A stretch of 64,000 bases of DNA from Takakia lepidozioides (Eukaryota; Streptophyta; Takakiopsida; Takakiales; Takakiaceae). Where the stretch lies: contig CM060734.1 of the NCBI GenBank assembly GCA_030704615.1, positions 50,608,042-50,672,041 of the forward strand, read 5' to 3'. The notes beneath the pieces are model-generated. The model was not told the DNA's origin. It made no database searches and worked only from the letters and a program-made list of their open reading frames with translations. Of this stretch, positions 19,820 through 30,304 are shown in pieces (position 1 is the stretch's first letter; each line of letters begins with the position of its first letter). Made by a program: the position numbers and the translations under genes.

Positions 19820-20050
19820 TTCAAGAAACTGAGTATGGACTCCCTCTGCCCATCATACACTTTTAAGAACAGAGTATGGAACCCCTCTCCCCAACATACA
19901 CTTTTGTGAACAAGGTATGGGCCCCCTCTGCCCAACATACGTTTTTATGAACAGTGTATGGGCTCCCTCTGCCCCGCCATACTCTTTTAAGAACAAAGTA
20001 TGGATACAAGTTGAGAGACTTTGCCTACCATACGTTTTCATTAAAAGTGT
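19820..20050 (+). repeat. Tandem array of about 41-43-bp units, each with a GTATGG/CCATAC-type inverted repeat
   Basis: Four to five degenerate units share 'ttaagaacagagtatgg', a 'ccctctgccc' core and 'catacactttt'. The GTATG and CATAC flanks of the core are complementary, so each unit can form a short hairpin. The array lies in the element 2 leader. Confidence 0.7.
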
Positions 20051-20059
20051 ATGAAATCT

Positions 20060-20410
20060 AGGGTGTATCTGGAGGAGTATTGCCTTTGGAGGATCTTTGG
20101 GGGGTCATTTGAGGAGGTTTTGTAAGACACTTGAAGAGCTCTTGAAGGGGTTTTTGGAGGACTATTTGGAGGACTATTGGGGGTCCTTGAAGACCAATAT
20201 TTGGCAAACATTTGGAGCTTTGGAGGGCTATTTGGAAGACTATTTTGGGGTCCTTGGAGGCTAATATTTGGCGAGCTTAAGGAGTCTTTGGCAACTTGTT
20301 TGAAGGACTTTTTGGGGTCCTTGAGGGCCAAGATTTGGCAGGCTTTGGGGCCCTTAGTGAGATTGTTTGAGAGACATCTTGAGGGCTCTTGGAGAGTTAT
20401 TTGAGAGACC
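20060..20410 (+). repeat. Degenerate tandem repeat rich in TTTGGAGG / GGGGTCCTTG
   Basis: Units of roughly 50-60 bp recur with 'ggactattttggggtcctt', 'gaagaccaatatttggc' and 'tatttggaag' variants. It lies downstream of the hairpin array in the element 2 leader. No coding potential was judged real here. Confidence 0.6.
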
Positions 20411-20999
20411 CTGAAGGTAGTTATGTCTGTTGGTCATGAGCAAAGAGCGTTTAGAGATAGGGGGAGACTAGTGGATGAGAGCATTCTGGGATTAGGAATT
20501 GCTTTACTCTCTCTTCCCCGTAGTCTTCCACCTCTATGTAGGCCAAAACCTTTCCGTAGGTGGAGGCAAGAGTCAGTCCGGGTTTGGGCTGGGGTGTCCT
20601 TGCAGGAGCGACACTGTGGCGTGTTTTTTTGGTGTGGGGGAGTTACTGTCTTGATTTTCTTGTATTGGATCCCGCCCACACCTGCATGGTTGACTGTGCG
20701 CCATGTCCAGTTTTGTGTGGGCGCTTGTTTTCATTGGAGGTTGGGTCCGGATTTGATGACACCGCCAATCCTAGAGCATGCTGTCGGTGGTGAGGCTGGG
20801 GTGATGACCAGTTAGACCATCATTGTTTCTCTTATGGTGAGGCTGGATTGATGACCAGCAGACCATATGAGTGCTTGCAGTGGATGCAGGTGTAGGTTAT
20901 GGTTACGAACCTAGTAGTCTAAGCCATAAGCTGCAACAGGTTCTCTACCTTGTTACCTTGTGGAAAAGGGGATTAGAGACAGGTTTACACAGGTATGGT

Positions 21000-22445
21000 T
21001 GTGAGTTTTCATCGCGGAGGTCCACCAGCCGCGAGGGGAGTGCCGGTACGAGCACCAGCGATACTAGTGGGTACACAAGACAAGGTGTGCGTTTAGGCCA
21101 CTTTCACCTTCAGTTTCTTCTGAGGAGGTTTCAGACTCGGAGTCAGGAGGATTCTCGCTGAGGGTGCAAGTCATTCCGTGCCATTGTTGTGGGACACGAT
21201 AAATGAGATGTATGGAGCTACCAAGGGGCCACGTAGGTACTCTAGAGCTGTGGGCACCATCGAGCTTGATGACTTCATACAAGAGTTTGACAGTTGGTGT
21301 GATTTCAGCAATGCGCAATCCACAACTGTTTACGCCCTTTATGGCATGGAAGGGGCTATTCCAGCCTTGAGGGGCCGCCCATGGATGATTACCATGAATT
21401 TAGGCGGGGACATGCGGTGGAGATTGAGGAGTGGCGAGAGTATTGTCACCTACTATGTCTCAATCAGTAGAGGCACAAATGGCAGCGGTGACATCAGCAG
21501 CTACACAAACATCTCCCAACTACAAATACGTAGTGGAACAGAGTGTCGGTACTTCTGCAGGTGGTACCAGTTCAAAGGTGCTACTACTCCTCCTGCCACG
21601 ACTACAACACATGTGCCTAGATTCAACCCGGTGGTGAAGTTCTTCCAGGAGTTGCGGAGGAACTACCAAGTGTATGGACAGAGAAGCTGCGAAGTTTGCA
21701 AGACTTCCAGCGCAAATCCAGTGAGAGCTTGCGAGAGGCCTACACTTGTATGAGGCGCTGATAAGTGTGACCCAAGGGGTTACTGAAGCTCAGGCAGTCC
21801 AGTCTGGTATGGATTTTTGACAAGGAGCTCAGGAGAAGGGTGCGGATGCAACCCTGTTACAAGCGGCCCAACCCACATTAGCGGATGTGTTTTCTTCTTG
21901 GCTTGAGCGGATTGAGCTCAACATGGTGGAGGAGCTAGGGATGGGGGTTAATGCGAGTTTTTACATTGGATTTGGCAAGACCTGCCCTGCAAGGCGCACT
22001 GCCCAGCACCACAGGTACAAGGGACTGCCCAACGGCGTGGTCAGGGGGCAAGGTTGCCCAATCCAAATTCCATGGAGCTTCAGGGGACCTCAGGTGCGAG
22101 GCCAGTAGCTTCGTTTGCAGGCCAACAACAACCAGGGGTGGTATGTTGGACATGTGGAGGACCCATGCAAGAAAGATTGCCCAGAAAGTGGCAAAGGGCC
22201 GGCAACAAGCACAACCTGCAACAGTTGCAGTGTGGTCATTTGTGGCAGATGGGCATGGAGATGCCCAGTGTTATGACTTGCACCCTGAGTTGCGGCGAGG
22301 CCAATTCCAAGAGAACAATGGTGGCCGAGGGCGAGGTGGAGCACCTCAGAGAGGACGAGGTGCAGGACGAGGGCAAGCACAGTATGGCCAAGGACGTGGA
22401 GGTCAGGCGTTGACCAAGGTATGGCCAACCGGCTTCATCAGCTAG
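21000..22445 (+). pseudogene. Element 2 gag remnant
   Basis: This is the same protein as gag at 8285-9655 but broken into many frames (21178-21753, 21887-22108, 21951-22445). Recognisable pieces are LDDFIQEFDSWCDF, HVPRFNPVVKFFQELRRNY, a zinc-knuckle region near 22140-22180 and the Gly/Arg-rich tail GRGRGGAPQRGRGAGRG. Multiple one- and two-base indels make it non-coding as a whole. Confidence 0.85.
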
Positions 22446-22660
22446 AGCAAAGGCTCACTGCCATGGCCACAACTTAGGTGGTACCAACTCCAAGACCTGA
22501 GGGTCCACCTCTTGTTCCTCCTCAGCAGCGTCATCCTGACAGAGGAGACATGGGAGGCATAGGATTTATGTGTGGGGCAGCACTACCACTAGTGCAGGTA
22601 GAGTCTGCTGCAGCCGTCACCTGAGGAACAGCACGAGTTTCTAAGCTACGAGGTGCAGAG

Positions 22661-23743
22661 GTGGAGTTGGATTCACAACGTGGGGAGGCAAGCCGTCAGG
22701 CTAGGTTGCCTCAATCATTCATCTTGGCGGAGATAGTGTCGACGACATCCATGGCACCTAATTCTCGCCCCATGGATACCGAGGCGGAGGTTATTGTGCC
22801 ATTGGGAAGAGCTACACGTGCAGCACTGACATCTGCTGCCAAGGCTAGTGCAGCCAGTGTGTTGTTGGGGGTGGCCACCTCTGTGTGTCAGGCCCCACTG
22901 TTCTCGGCAATCTTGATTGCGACGCCGGGGGTAAGAGCAGCCGCAGTGTTCAGACTAGCAGCAACACTCTGTGAGAGTGGGGATGTCACTTCATCTTCTG
23001 CGGAGTTAGTGGAAGGTGTAGTGGCAGAGGGATCCTCGGATTTGAGGGTCAAGATTGCCACGGCTGCGCCATGGCAAGCTGCAGCTGCCAGGTTGATGGA
23101 GCTGCCAGCTAGGCCAGCCTTTGAGCGCGCCATGGTGACACCTGGAGTTGTCTTGTTAGACAACCAGGATGACATTTTCTCTTTGAATGGACCGGCAGGC
23201 AAGAGGTACCGGCCACTGCGGGTTTTGTTGGACTCGGGAGCTCAGCCACTGATGTTGGGCAAAGCCGCTATTGCAGGTTTGGGCCTCATGGAGGCGGATA
23301 TGGAGCCTTGTCCCTTCCAGATACAGATATCTCTGGGAGGATCAGAGCAGGCTCGGGGCATGATACGGCGTGAGTTGGCCATTAGACTACAGCCAGATCA
23401 TCCTGTATATGGCTCAGTGATGCAAGCCAAGGCCATTGTGACAGATGCGGTCTCTTACGATGTCCTCGTTGGTGGGGCAATGTTGTATCCCATGGGCTTC
23501 ACCTTGGATTTTTGGGAGGAGTCAGCATCCTACAGGCCTAGATGGCAGTCAAGGGATGGTCGTCGTGTACAGCTCCCTGTGACGTTCATTGGGGGTGGTG
23601 CTGCTGCCCAACGGGGCAAGATGCCAACACTAGCAGCCTTCACAGCTGCAGTTAGTTGGCCTGGAGAGTTGCTGGAGGGCAATGCCTATGCAGAGGATGT
23701 GTCACCTCCAGCAGAGCAGGATGACATGCATGGTACGGCATAG
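22661..23743 (+). CDS. Element 2 retropepsin region
   Basis: This uninterrupted 360-residue frame corresponds to element 1 9958-11040. It has a variable linker, then the aspartic protease motif LLDSGAQPLMLG and DVLVGGAMLYPMGFTLDFW. The Gln codon after DSGA is CAG here and TAG in element 1, so this copy shows the uninterrupted reading. The frame ends at a TAG at 23741-23743 where element 1 has GAG, before the methyltransferase. The protease would process the polyprotein. Confidence 0.85.
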   Translation: MELDSQRGEASRQARLPQSFILAEIVSTTSMAPNSRPMDTEAEVIVPLGRATRAALTSAAKASAASVLLGVATSVCQAPLFSAILIATPGVRAAAVFRLAATLCESGDVTSSSAELVEGVVAEGSSDLRVKIATAAPWQAAAARLMELPARPAFERAMVTPGVVLLDNQDDIFSLNGPAGKRYRPLRVLLDSGAQPLMLGKAAIAGLGLMEADMEPCPFQIQISLGGSEQARGMIRRELAIRLQPDHPVYGSVMQAKAIVTDAVSYDVLVGGAMLYPMGFTLDFWEESASYRPRWQSRDGRRVQLPVTFIGGGAAAQRGKMPTLAAFTAAVSWPGELLEGNAYAEDVSPPAEQDDMHGTA

Positions 23744-23875
23744 TTGCCTGCCATGGTTGCTCCACCCATTGTGGGGTACGAGCAAGGATTTGCAGCAGCT
23801 GCTGATAGACGGGTGCAAAAGCCTGGGTAGAGGCCTTTGTACCATCAGGAGAGGAGGAGAGTGCGGTGATTGCAC

Positions 23876-24957
23876 CAGGACCACCTCAGTTGTCGCCATT
23901 GGACACCACCTCTTTGTGTGGCAGTGCCCGGATGAAGGCATATGCCTTCTGGACTTGTTTGGCGGGATTAGCACTGGATTGGCTGCAGTGCTACAAGCAG
24001 GTGTACGAGTTCGACGTTACCTATATGTGGAGAGGGATGAGACTGCACGACGCGTCTTACTACGCCATGTTGCTCAGTTGGTGCAGCAGTACCCTGATTT
24101 GTTGCCAGTGTCTGCAGTTCGTGGATACCAACAAGCCTTGCCAGCAGACATCTCCTTGCTGGGGCGCATGATTTGGAGCGGGTTGGCCCTATTCACTAGT
24201 AGTGCAGGTTGGCCCTGCCAAGGGCTTTCATCAGCTGGGTATGGCAATGGGTTACAAGACTCAAGGTCACGCCTGTTTTTGGGAGATGTTGAGGGTCCTG
24301 CGCTATTTACAGCTTCAGCAGACAGACTCTCCGGCATATATCTTGGAGAATGTGCCATTGATGGGTGATTCTCGGGCCAAGGCGATGGCCAGTGTACATC
24401 AAGTGCGGTCTTGGCTTGGGACAGCAGTATTGCTAGATGCAGCTGCAGTGGGGTCACGGGCTCATCGCCCACGACTATGGTGGACCAACTTGATACCACC
24501 TGCATTGCTCAAGCGTGCATTTGATGGGGTGCAGCGGCCACCAAACCTGACGGAGGATAGCATTTTGGACATAGGGAGGCAGTCTCAGCGTGTGAGACAC
24601 GATGACCGATCACCTTTGGCAGTGGTCAATAAGGTGGGCCACCCACGAGCAGCATTGCTTACACTGCTCAGCTTTCTAGGATCTCATGCTTTCCGGGATG
24701 GTGGACCTGGCCTCTTGTGGGATAGCCAGTTGCAGCAGTTAGTGGAGCCCAATGCTGACGAGCGCGAGCGGGCAATGGGTTTCACCACTGGTACCACGGC
24801 AGTGTCATCTCTTTCTGAGGCATCACGTCGTCAGGTGTTGGGGCAAGCAATGGATCTCAATTGCTTGACTTGGATTATCAGCTTGGCTATGGTTGAGCAG
24901 CGCAGAGTACGGAGTACACTTCCCTTGATGGTCTCCCTGCCTACCGAGACGGTATAG
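23876..24957 (+). pseudogene. Element 2 cytosine DNA methyltransferase, frameshifted
   Basis: Motif I (ICLLDLFGGISTGLAAVLQA, about 23938-23997) and the motif IV region (GWPCQGLSSAG) are in one frame (23682-24368). The part with ILENVPLMGDSRAKAMASVH, RPRLWWTNLIPPALLKRAF and RRQVLGQAMDLNC is in another (24202-24957). A one-base deletion near 24166 and further indels separate them. A TAG at 24955-24957 replaces a CAG of element 1. The enzyme is inactive in this copy, but the motifs are conserved, which shows the domain belongs to the family and not just to one copy. Confidence 0.88.
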
Positions 24958-25184
24958 GCAGCGAGTGGGGGCGAACAGGTGAGGACCACGAGGTGCACGC
25001 CGCATCCATGGCACACGTGGGAGGTGCTCGAGGTTCAAAAGGAGTTGGCAGCCAAGGCGGGCGTGATGGATGAGGTTGGGATTATTCTCGGGTTGAGGAG
25101 GTCCTCAAGGATGGGATGATGGGGCAGGATGAGACATTGTCACTGACAGAGGAGGCAGTGGTCACTGCTCAAGAGGTTGCAGCA

Positions 25185-25193
25185 TAACAACCA
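25185..25193 (+). promoter_or_regulatory. Possible readthrough stop TAA-CAA-CCA in element 2
   Basis: This has the same stop codon and following six bases as element 1 at 12486-12494, placed between methyltransferase and RT. It follows 'gaggttgcagca' in both copies. Confidence 0.45.
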
Positions 25194-26710
25194 CGAGACG
25201 CGTCTTCTACCTCTAAACCTGCTGGACTTAAGGTTGTAGTCACGGAGGACAACTGGGAGCCTGCTGTTGGACCTATAGTCACCGGAGGAGAAAGACGACG
25301 TATACGGCGGTTCTTGAGGGCTTACAGGAACTGCTTTGCCTTCAATTTGAAGGACTTAGGAGCACTGAAGGGTCAAAAGATTCGCATTGAATTGGCTACT
25401 GACACGCCAATCTTTCGGAGACCCTATAGATACAGTGACATGAGAGGTCCTTGATTCAGATGAGAACTCAGGACCTTTGGGAGGCTGGTTTGGTGGAGCT
25501 ATCTGGGGGAGAGTATGCTTCAGCCACAGTGATGCCAGCCAAGAAGGATGTCTATGGCAATTGGACGGAGAGACGTATGTGCGGTGATTACCGGCCTGTA
25601 AATCGTCAGACCAAGTCCGATACGTACGCCATGCCGACACCAGAGGATATCTTTGATGCCATTGGGCATGCCAAGGCTTTAGCACTTTGGATTTACGATC
25701 CGGATATCACCAGTTGCCGATCAAGGAGGCGGAAAAACAGAAGACGGCATTCTGGGGGATCAATGAGCACGGGGATGATTGCCTATACCAGTGGCGGTTC
25801 TTACCATTTGGGCTTAAGAACGCTCCGACAGAGTTTCAGAGAGTCATGGACAGGATTCTAGTAGGGGTGGAGTTTGCTTGGTACTACATAGATGACATCA
25901 TCATCTTTAGTGCTACGGTGGAGGAGCATGAGAGACATCTTCACGTGATATTTGAGCGCTTGAGGGCGCACGGATTGAAGTTACATCCGGGGAAGTGCAA
26001 GTTTTCCACAACCAAATTGAGTATCTGGGTCACATGATATATCCTGGAGGATTGGGGGTACAACAGACTAAGGTAGAGTCCATTGCACAGATTCCACGCC
26101 CCACGGATGTGAGCCGAGTTCGAGCTTTCATGGGGTTAACAAACTATTATAGACGGTTTGTTAAGGGTTTTAGTGCCATTGTAAAGGCTCTAACCAAACT
26201 GACCAAGGTGGACCAGGAGTGGGTGGAAGATGAGCAGGAACAAGCTTTCAAGAGCTCAAGGCAAGGTTGACCTCGGCGCCCATCTTGAGACGACCTATCA
26301 GGGGGCGTCCTTTTCAGCTGCATACAGATTGGAGCATGTTGGGGCTTGGAGCGGTGCTCACAGGTGGATGATGAGGGAAGAGAGTTCGTAGTGGCTTATG
26401 CTAGCCGCTCGAACAACGCTGCAGAGTCTAAGTATAGCTCATATGAGGGAGAATGCTTAGCTGCAGTGTGGGCCGTGGCACACTTCAAGTGCTATCTATA
26501 CGGCAATCTCTTCACCCTTGTCACGGATCACCAACCACTCAAGTGGTTGATGGAGTCAGACAAGCTTACGGGGAAGCTTGCACGGTGGGCACTCATCCTT
26601 CAAGAGTATGACTTTCAGGTTGTGCATGGACCGGGTTTGGTAAATCGGGATGCAGATGGGTTGAGTCGCAATCCATGCATGAGCCAGCAGAATGATACTG
26701 GAGCTCGGGC
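25194..26710 (+). pseudogene. Element 2 reverse transcriptase / RNase H, frameshifted
   Basis: RT pieces are the segment with VMPAKKDVYGNWTERRMCGD (25451-25861), LRSGYHQLPIKEAEKQKTAF, LPFGLKNAPTEFQRVMD and YIDDIIIF (25687-26037), and the thumb (25995-26270). RNase H follows (26346-26717: SSYEGECLAAVWAV, LVTDHQPLKWLM, NRDADGLSR). Single-base indels near 25442, 25680, 26010, 26245 and a 2-bp loss near 26360 break it. The stretch from about 26262 to 26707 is almost identical to element 1, unlike the surrounding sequence. Confidence 0.9.
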
Positions 26711-28310
26711 ATGGTGACGGACGAGGAGATGGTGCCCGGATGGCATGCATCTGCATTTTTGTGTATCTTGGTAGCGGAAGGTCACGTTGGACCTACAATA
26801 GGGATGACTGTAGACCAAGTGTCTGAGGACCCTGAGGCCAGCAATGAGCAAGGTGGCGCCAAAAATATACATGAGGATTCAGCTGTGTTGGATTACCTCC
26901 GCACTGGAGACACAACAGCCACTGTGACTGCCAATGAGAGGGATCGGATCCTACAACGAGCTAAGAGGTTCAAGTGGGAGGGGACACACCTGCTCCGAGT
27001 GTGGGAGGATGGTCAAGTGAGGATTGTGCCTCACCCAACATAGCGGACACGGTTAGTACGGCATGCCCATGACGAGTTGGGGCATTTTGGGATGCGACGC
27101 ACTCATAGTCTACTGCAGGGGCAGTATTGGTGGCGTGGTATGCACACAGAGGTGCAACAATTTTGTGGCTAGGTGCATGGTGTGTGACAGGGTGCGTGCT
27201 TCATTCAACGCCCCTGCTCCACAATTGCACCCTCTTCCGATCATGGGATTGGGCTACAGGTGGAGTCTTCACTTCGCAGGGGCGTTGCCACTGACCATGC
27301 GCCACAACAAGTACGTGTTGGTGATGGTGGAGCACTTCTCCAAGTGGATCGAGTTGGTTCCATTGCCTGATAAGGCTAGTGAGGGAGCTGCGTATGCATT
27401 CTTGGATTGTGTACTTAGCCGATTCGGTGCTCCAGCTGAGGTACTCACGGACCAAGGGAGAGAGTTCTCGGGGGAGTTTCAGGCGTTGTGTGACAAGGCC
27501 TTGGTAGACCACCGCACCACTTCTTGGGATCATCCTGAGGCCGATGGCTTGGCAGAGAGGGTTGTTCAGACAGTGAAGAGGGGTTTGCGCAAGTATGGCT
27601 TGCAGAAGGGATACCTAGGAGATTGGGACCTTCAGTTACCTTGGTTAGCCATGGGCTACAGGTTCAGCAAGCAAGTATCACTTGCCTCCTTCTCACCATA
27701 CTTTTTTCTCTTTGGCCGAGAGCCGGATTTGCTTGCATCCATTTGTAGAGAAGCTGCTACAGTTCTCAACCTTGACGATCCGGACATGTGGGCACGTGCA
27801 TGTGATCAGCGTGCAGATTTGTTCAAGAAAGTCATGCCCATGGCTTTCGAGAACCTTGCCATTGCACAACATCGTGATACGTTGAGGTATGCTACCATAC
27901 ATGGTGGGGGCTATCGTCCTGGGGTTCGGAGATTTAACCCTGGTGACTTTGTTTATCTGCAGCAGACTGCTCATACGACCTTGGATGTGACTGCAGGACG
28001 TACTATTTTGAGGGTTCGAGAGGTATTGCCATCGGGAGTCCTGATCTTGGAGGGTCGGGATGGCATGATTTGGAAGGACCATGTGTGTAATTGCGCGCCA
28101 TGTCACCTTCCAAATGTTGATGGAAGGGTTGACCCAAACCTGACAGTGGTACCTGCAGGTTTGAGGTGCATGTTGTGTGGGTCTGCTAGAGGGGCAGCCA
28201 CCATGCTGGTGTGTGATCAATGCTCTAGAGGTTGGCATATGGGATGCTTGACTCCACCTCTTGAGATGGTTCCTGATGGGGATTGGTTATGTCCGCATTG
28301 CATTGGATAG
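26711..28310 (+). CDS. Element 2 integrase fused to a PHD finger
   Basis: An N-terminal part (26711-27043) and the HHCC zinc region are split by a stop and an extra T near 27165. From 27063 a 415-residue frame runs through the rest: CMVCDRV, the core with WSLHFAGAL (His at the first acidic site), VLTDQGREFSGEF (second Asp), GLAERVVQTVKRG (Glu), the GPY/F-like TILRVREVLPSGVLIL, and a C4HC3 PHD finger (CMLC, CDQC, WHMGC, CPHC) ending CPHCIG and a TAG at 28308-28310. The fusion of integrase and PHD in one frame is direct evidence that the PHD is part of the pol protein. The integrase inserts cDNA, and the PHD probably reads histone tails. Confidence 0.92.
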
Positions 28311-28529
28311 TGGGAGTGGATACAACCATGGAAGGCTAACAAGAAATGCAAGGCCAAGCTATTAGGAGACCAATACACGAGATCCTGACTCAAGTTCACA
28401 GATTGCAAGACGGCGACTAACGATGGGGTTGCTATTGTACCCGGCCTCTTGGTCTATAGAGTTTGAGTACAATAGGGACAGTGATAGAGGACTTAGTACG
28501 GCTGTGGCTATTACACCTAACCACCAGCT

Positions 28530-28538
28530 AGGGGGGCG
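28530..28538 (+). promoter_or_regulatory. Polypurine tract, element 2
   Basis: AGGGGGGCG precedes segment A1, as in element 1. Confidence 0.75.
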
Positions 28539-28625
28539 ATTGTGGTATAGCTTTCTAGGATTGTGTGCTTAGATTGTGTGGTGGACAGCAATTTATGTTG
28601 TGGCACGATGCTTAGGTGCACGACA
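28539..28625 (+). repeat. Terminal repeat segment A1 of element 2
   Basis: This 87-bp segment starts ATTGTGG and ends GACA. It matches 29001-29087 with about five substitutions. A 2-nt spacer (AC) separates it from B2. It shares 'attgtgg', 'ggacagc' and 'gcacgaca' with segment A of element 1 and has the same length. Confidence 0.92.
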
Positions 28626-28627
28626 AC

Positions 28628-28999
28628 TGTCATGGTTTTAGTCATGGTTATCTAGAATTACCTACTTCTAGTTAACTAAGACATTTTAGATATTTATATT
28701 TATATTTATATTTTGTGTGTTGGGACTTCATTTGGTTTCACATGCCAAGTGAGGTGTCGAGCCTCACTTGAGACATGGAGATAGGTTTTCCCCTTGTGAG
28801 TGTTGAGGAGGCTCATCTTCTTGTAGTTGAGCCTCCATGAGCCTCTCCCACCTCCATAGCTCTAGGTATTGAGAGGGAGTGTGGTGAGGGCTTTGTAGGG
28901 TGGATTCCCTTAGCAAAGGTGCCTTTGGCTTGACTTAGTTTATGTGATTGAGTGGATTCATGAGTGGAGTGTTTCCATTGTGTGTTCACTTCCATTATC
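28628..28999 (+). repeat. Terminal repeat segment B2 of element 2
   Basis: This 372-bp copy of B1 (18093-18453) differs mainly by small insertions. It starts TGTCATGG and ends ATTATC, with one base (T) before A2. Confidence 0.92.
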
Positions 29000-29000
29000 T

Positions 29001-29087
29001 ATTGTGGTATAGCTTTCTAGGATTGTGTGTTTAGATTGTGTGGTGGACAACGATGTATGTTGTGGCACAATGCTTAGGTGCACGACA
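29001..29087 (+). repeat. Terminal repeat segment A2 of element 2 (3' end)
   Basis: This second copy of A ends GACA and is followed by the target duplication AAGG (29088-29091). Confidence 0.92.
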
Positions 29088-29091
29088 AAGG
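29088..29091. repeat. Target-site duplication AAGG, right of element 2
   Basis: This matches 18089-18092 and marks the right insertion boundary. Confidence 0.8.
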
Positions 29092-29880
29092 CTTTGGGGG
29101 CAGAAGAGAGATGATGTTGATTGAAGCTAGTGGGGAGAGATGCAAGTCTGTGGTGTACTGAACGACAGGGAGCGAGAGGGAGAGGTGAGGTAGAGGAGAC
29201 GATGAAAGAGAGGGAACAGCGCTGAGGAGGGGTATCAAGAACGCTGAATGGGGGAGAGTTGCTGTAGCTTGCAGAGGTTGTCGGCTGCCTATTAGTGAGA
29301 GATGAATGAGGGAAGGCTTGGGCCTGTGGGGGAGAGGGAATCCTGAGTGTACAGCTGCTTGGCGGCTGGAGTTATGAAGGTGATAATAAGCAAGCTTTGA
29401 TGAAAGCATCAGAGGTGGTCGGGGTGGGATGAAGGGAGGAAGTTCATTAGGCTGTCATTCCAACTTCGTTTCATCATAGTACCTCAAGGTCCTTACAGGA
29501 TATGGCACGAATGTAGGTAGTACTTTGTGAGGTGCGCTGTGATTAGAAGCAGGTTGTGACGTAGTGACAAGCTTGGATGGCAAGAATGAAAGGACGCCGT
29601 TTGGGATAGGGTTCCGAACCGGGCAGAGACAAAGAGCATTCGTTTTGTAGAGTTTTGATATTTCTCTTATCTGAGAAAGGTAGGCGTCTGGAGGGCAGTT
29701 TATTGAGAGCTTGAGGGATCAAAGATGCAGATTTCTCTCCGAAGAGACGATGGTGGGTAAGGATCCGTTGGGCTTCTCTCACCTTCACTCTCTCTCTCAC
29801 CGCGAAATGCGGAGCTACATGGCGCCCACCGTCACAATCTTTCCGCATATTAAAAAATCTTTGTTTTTTATATGACATTT
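29092..29880. other. Flank of element 2, possibly the LINE 5' region
   Basis: If element 2 interrupted the LINE, this is its upstream part on the minus strand. Two minus-strand open frames (29409-29074 and 29878-29543) are Ser/Pro/Leu-rich or unrecognised. I see no motif and call no gene. Confidence 0.3.
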
Positions 29881-30020
29881 GTATGCATTTGACATGTTGT
29901 CACGGGAGATCTCCTCTTGTCTTCTCTCCCCTAAACCATCATGTAGTAATCGAAGGATATATTACGCCTAAATCGCAAGAAACTACCTATCAAGTGCACA
30001 AGAGGTCTCCCTCCGTCAAT

Positions 30021-30063
30021 GCATTTGGACAGATCTCCCCTTATGGGAGATCTCCTCAAATGC
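30021..30063. repeat. Near-perfect inverted repeat (hairpin)
   Basis: GCATTTG, three unpaired bases, AGATCTCCC, a CTTAT loop, GGGAGATCT, three unpaired bases and CAAATGC form a stem-loop. Related 'gggagatctcctc' also occurs at about 29908. It could be a terminus of a small inverted-repeat element. Confidence 0.6.
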
Positions 30064-30304
30064 AAGGGGACCGTCTTGCTATTGTCCTTTATTTTGCAAA
30101 GAACAATGCTAGTTTTCCAAACAATCCCCAAAAATCCAAGGTTTTGAGTTTTAATTTATTGTTAATACTGCATATAACATTATTTCTATATTTATTCATA
30201 GTTTAATATTATTTATTAAATGTCCATATTTCATGTTTATGTCCATATTTACTTAAAACTGAGTTATTTCTATGATTAAAAAGGATTTTCCATGGCCCAG
30301 TTGC

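Larger units (their letters stand above)
18454..20960 (+). other. Element 2 leader region
   Basis: There is no gene here. 18454-19800 is purine-rich sequence with recurring words such as 'agcaagtgatgc', 'gtgtggagcatgctt' and 'aagagct', suggesting old internal duplication. 19820-20050 and 20060-20410 are two tandem arrays listed separately. From about 20480 to 20960 it matches the element 1 leader next to gag (7770-8270), including 'ttgactgtgcgccatg' and 'gatgaccag'. Confidence 0.6.
18093..29087 (+). mobile_element. Element 2: second methyltransferase/PHD retroelement, more decayed
   Basis: This 11.0-kb relative of element 1 lies in the same orientation, 1.7 kb downstream in the same LINE. 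It has the same order (B1, leader, gag, PR, methyltransferase, RT/RNase H, integrase, PHD, polypurine tract, A1-ac-B2-A2) and the same TGTC/GACA termini with a 4-bp duplication AAGG. Internal coding sequence is similar to element 1 throughout, yet its B segments share almost no sequence with those of element 1 and its leader is largely different. Gag, methyltransferase and RT are broken by many small indels. Integrase plus PHD is one long frame. Confidence 0.93.
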
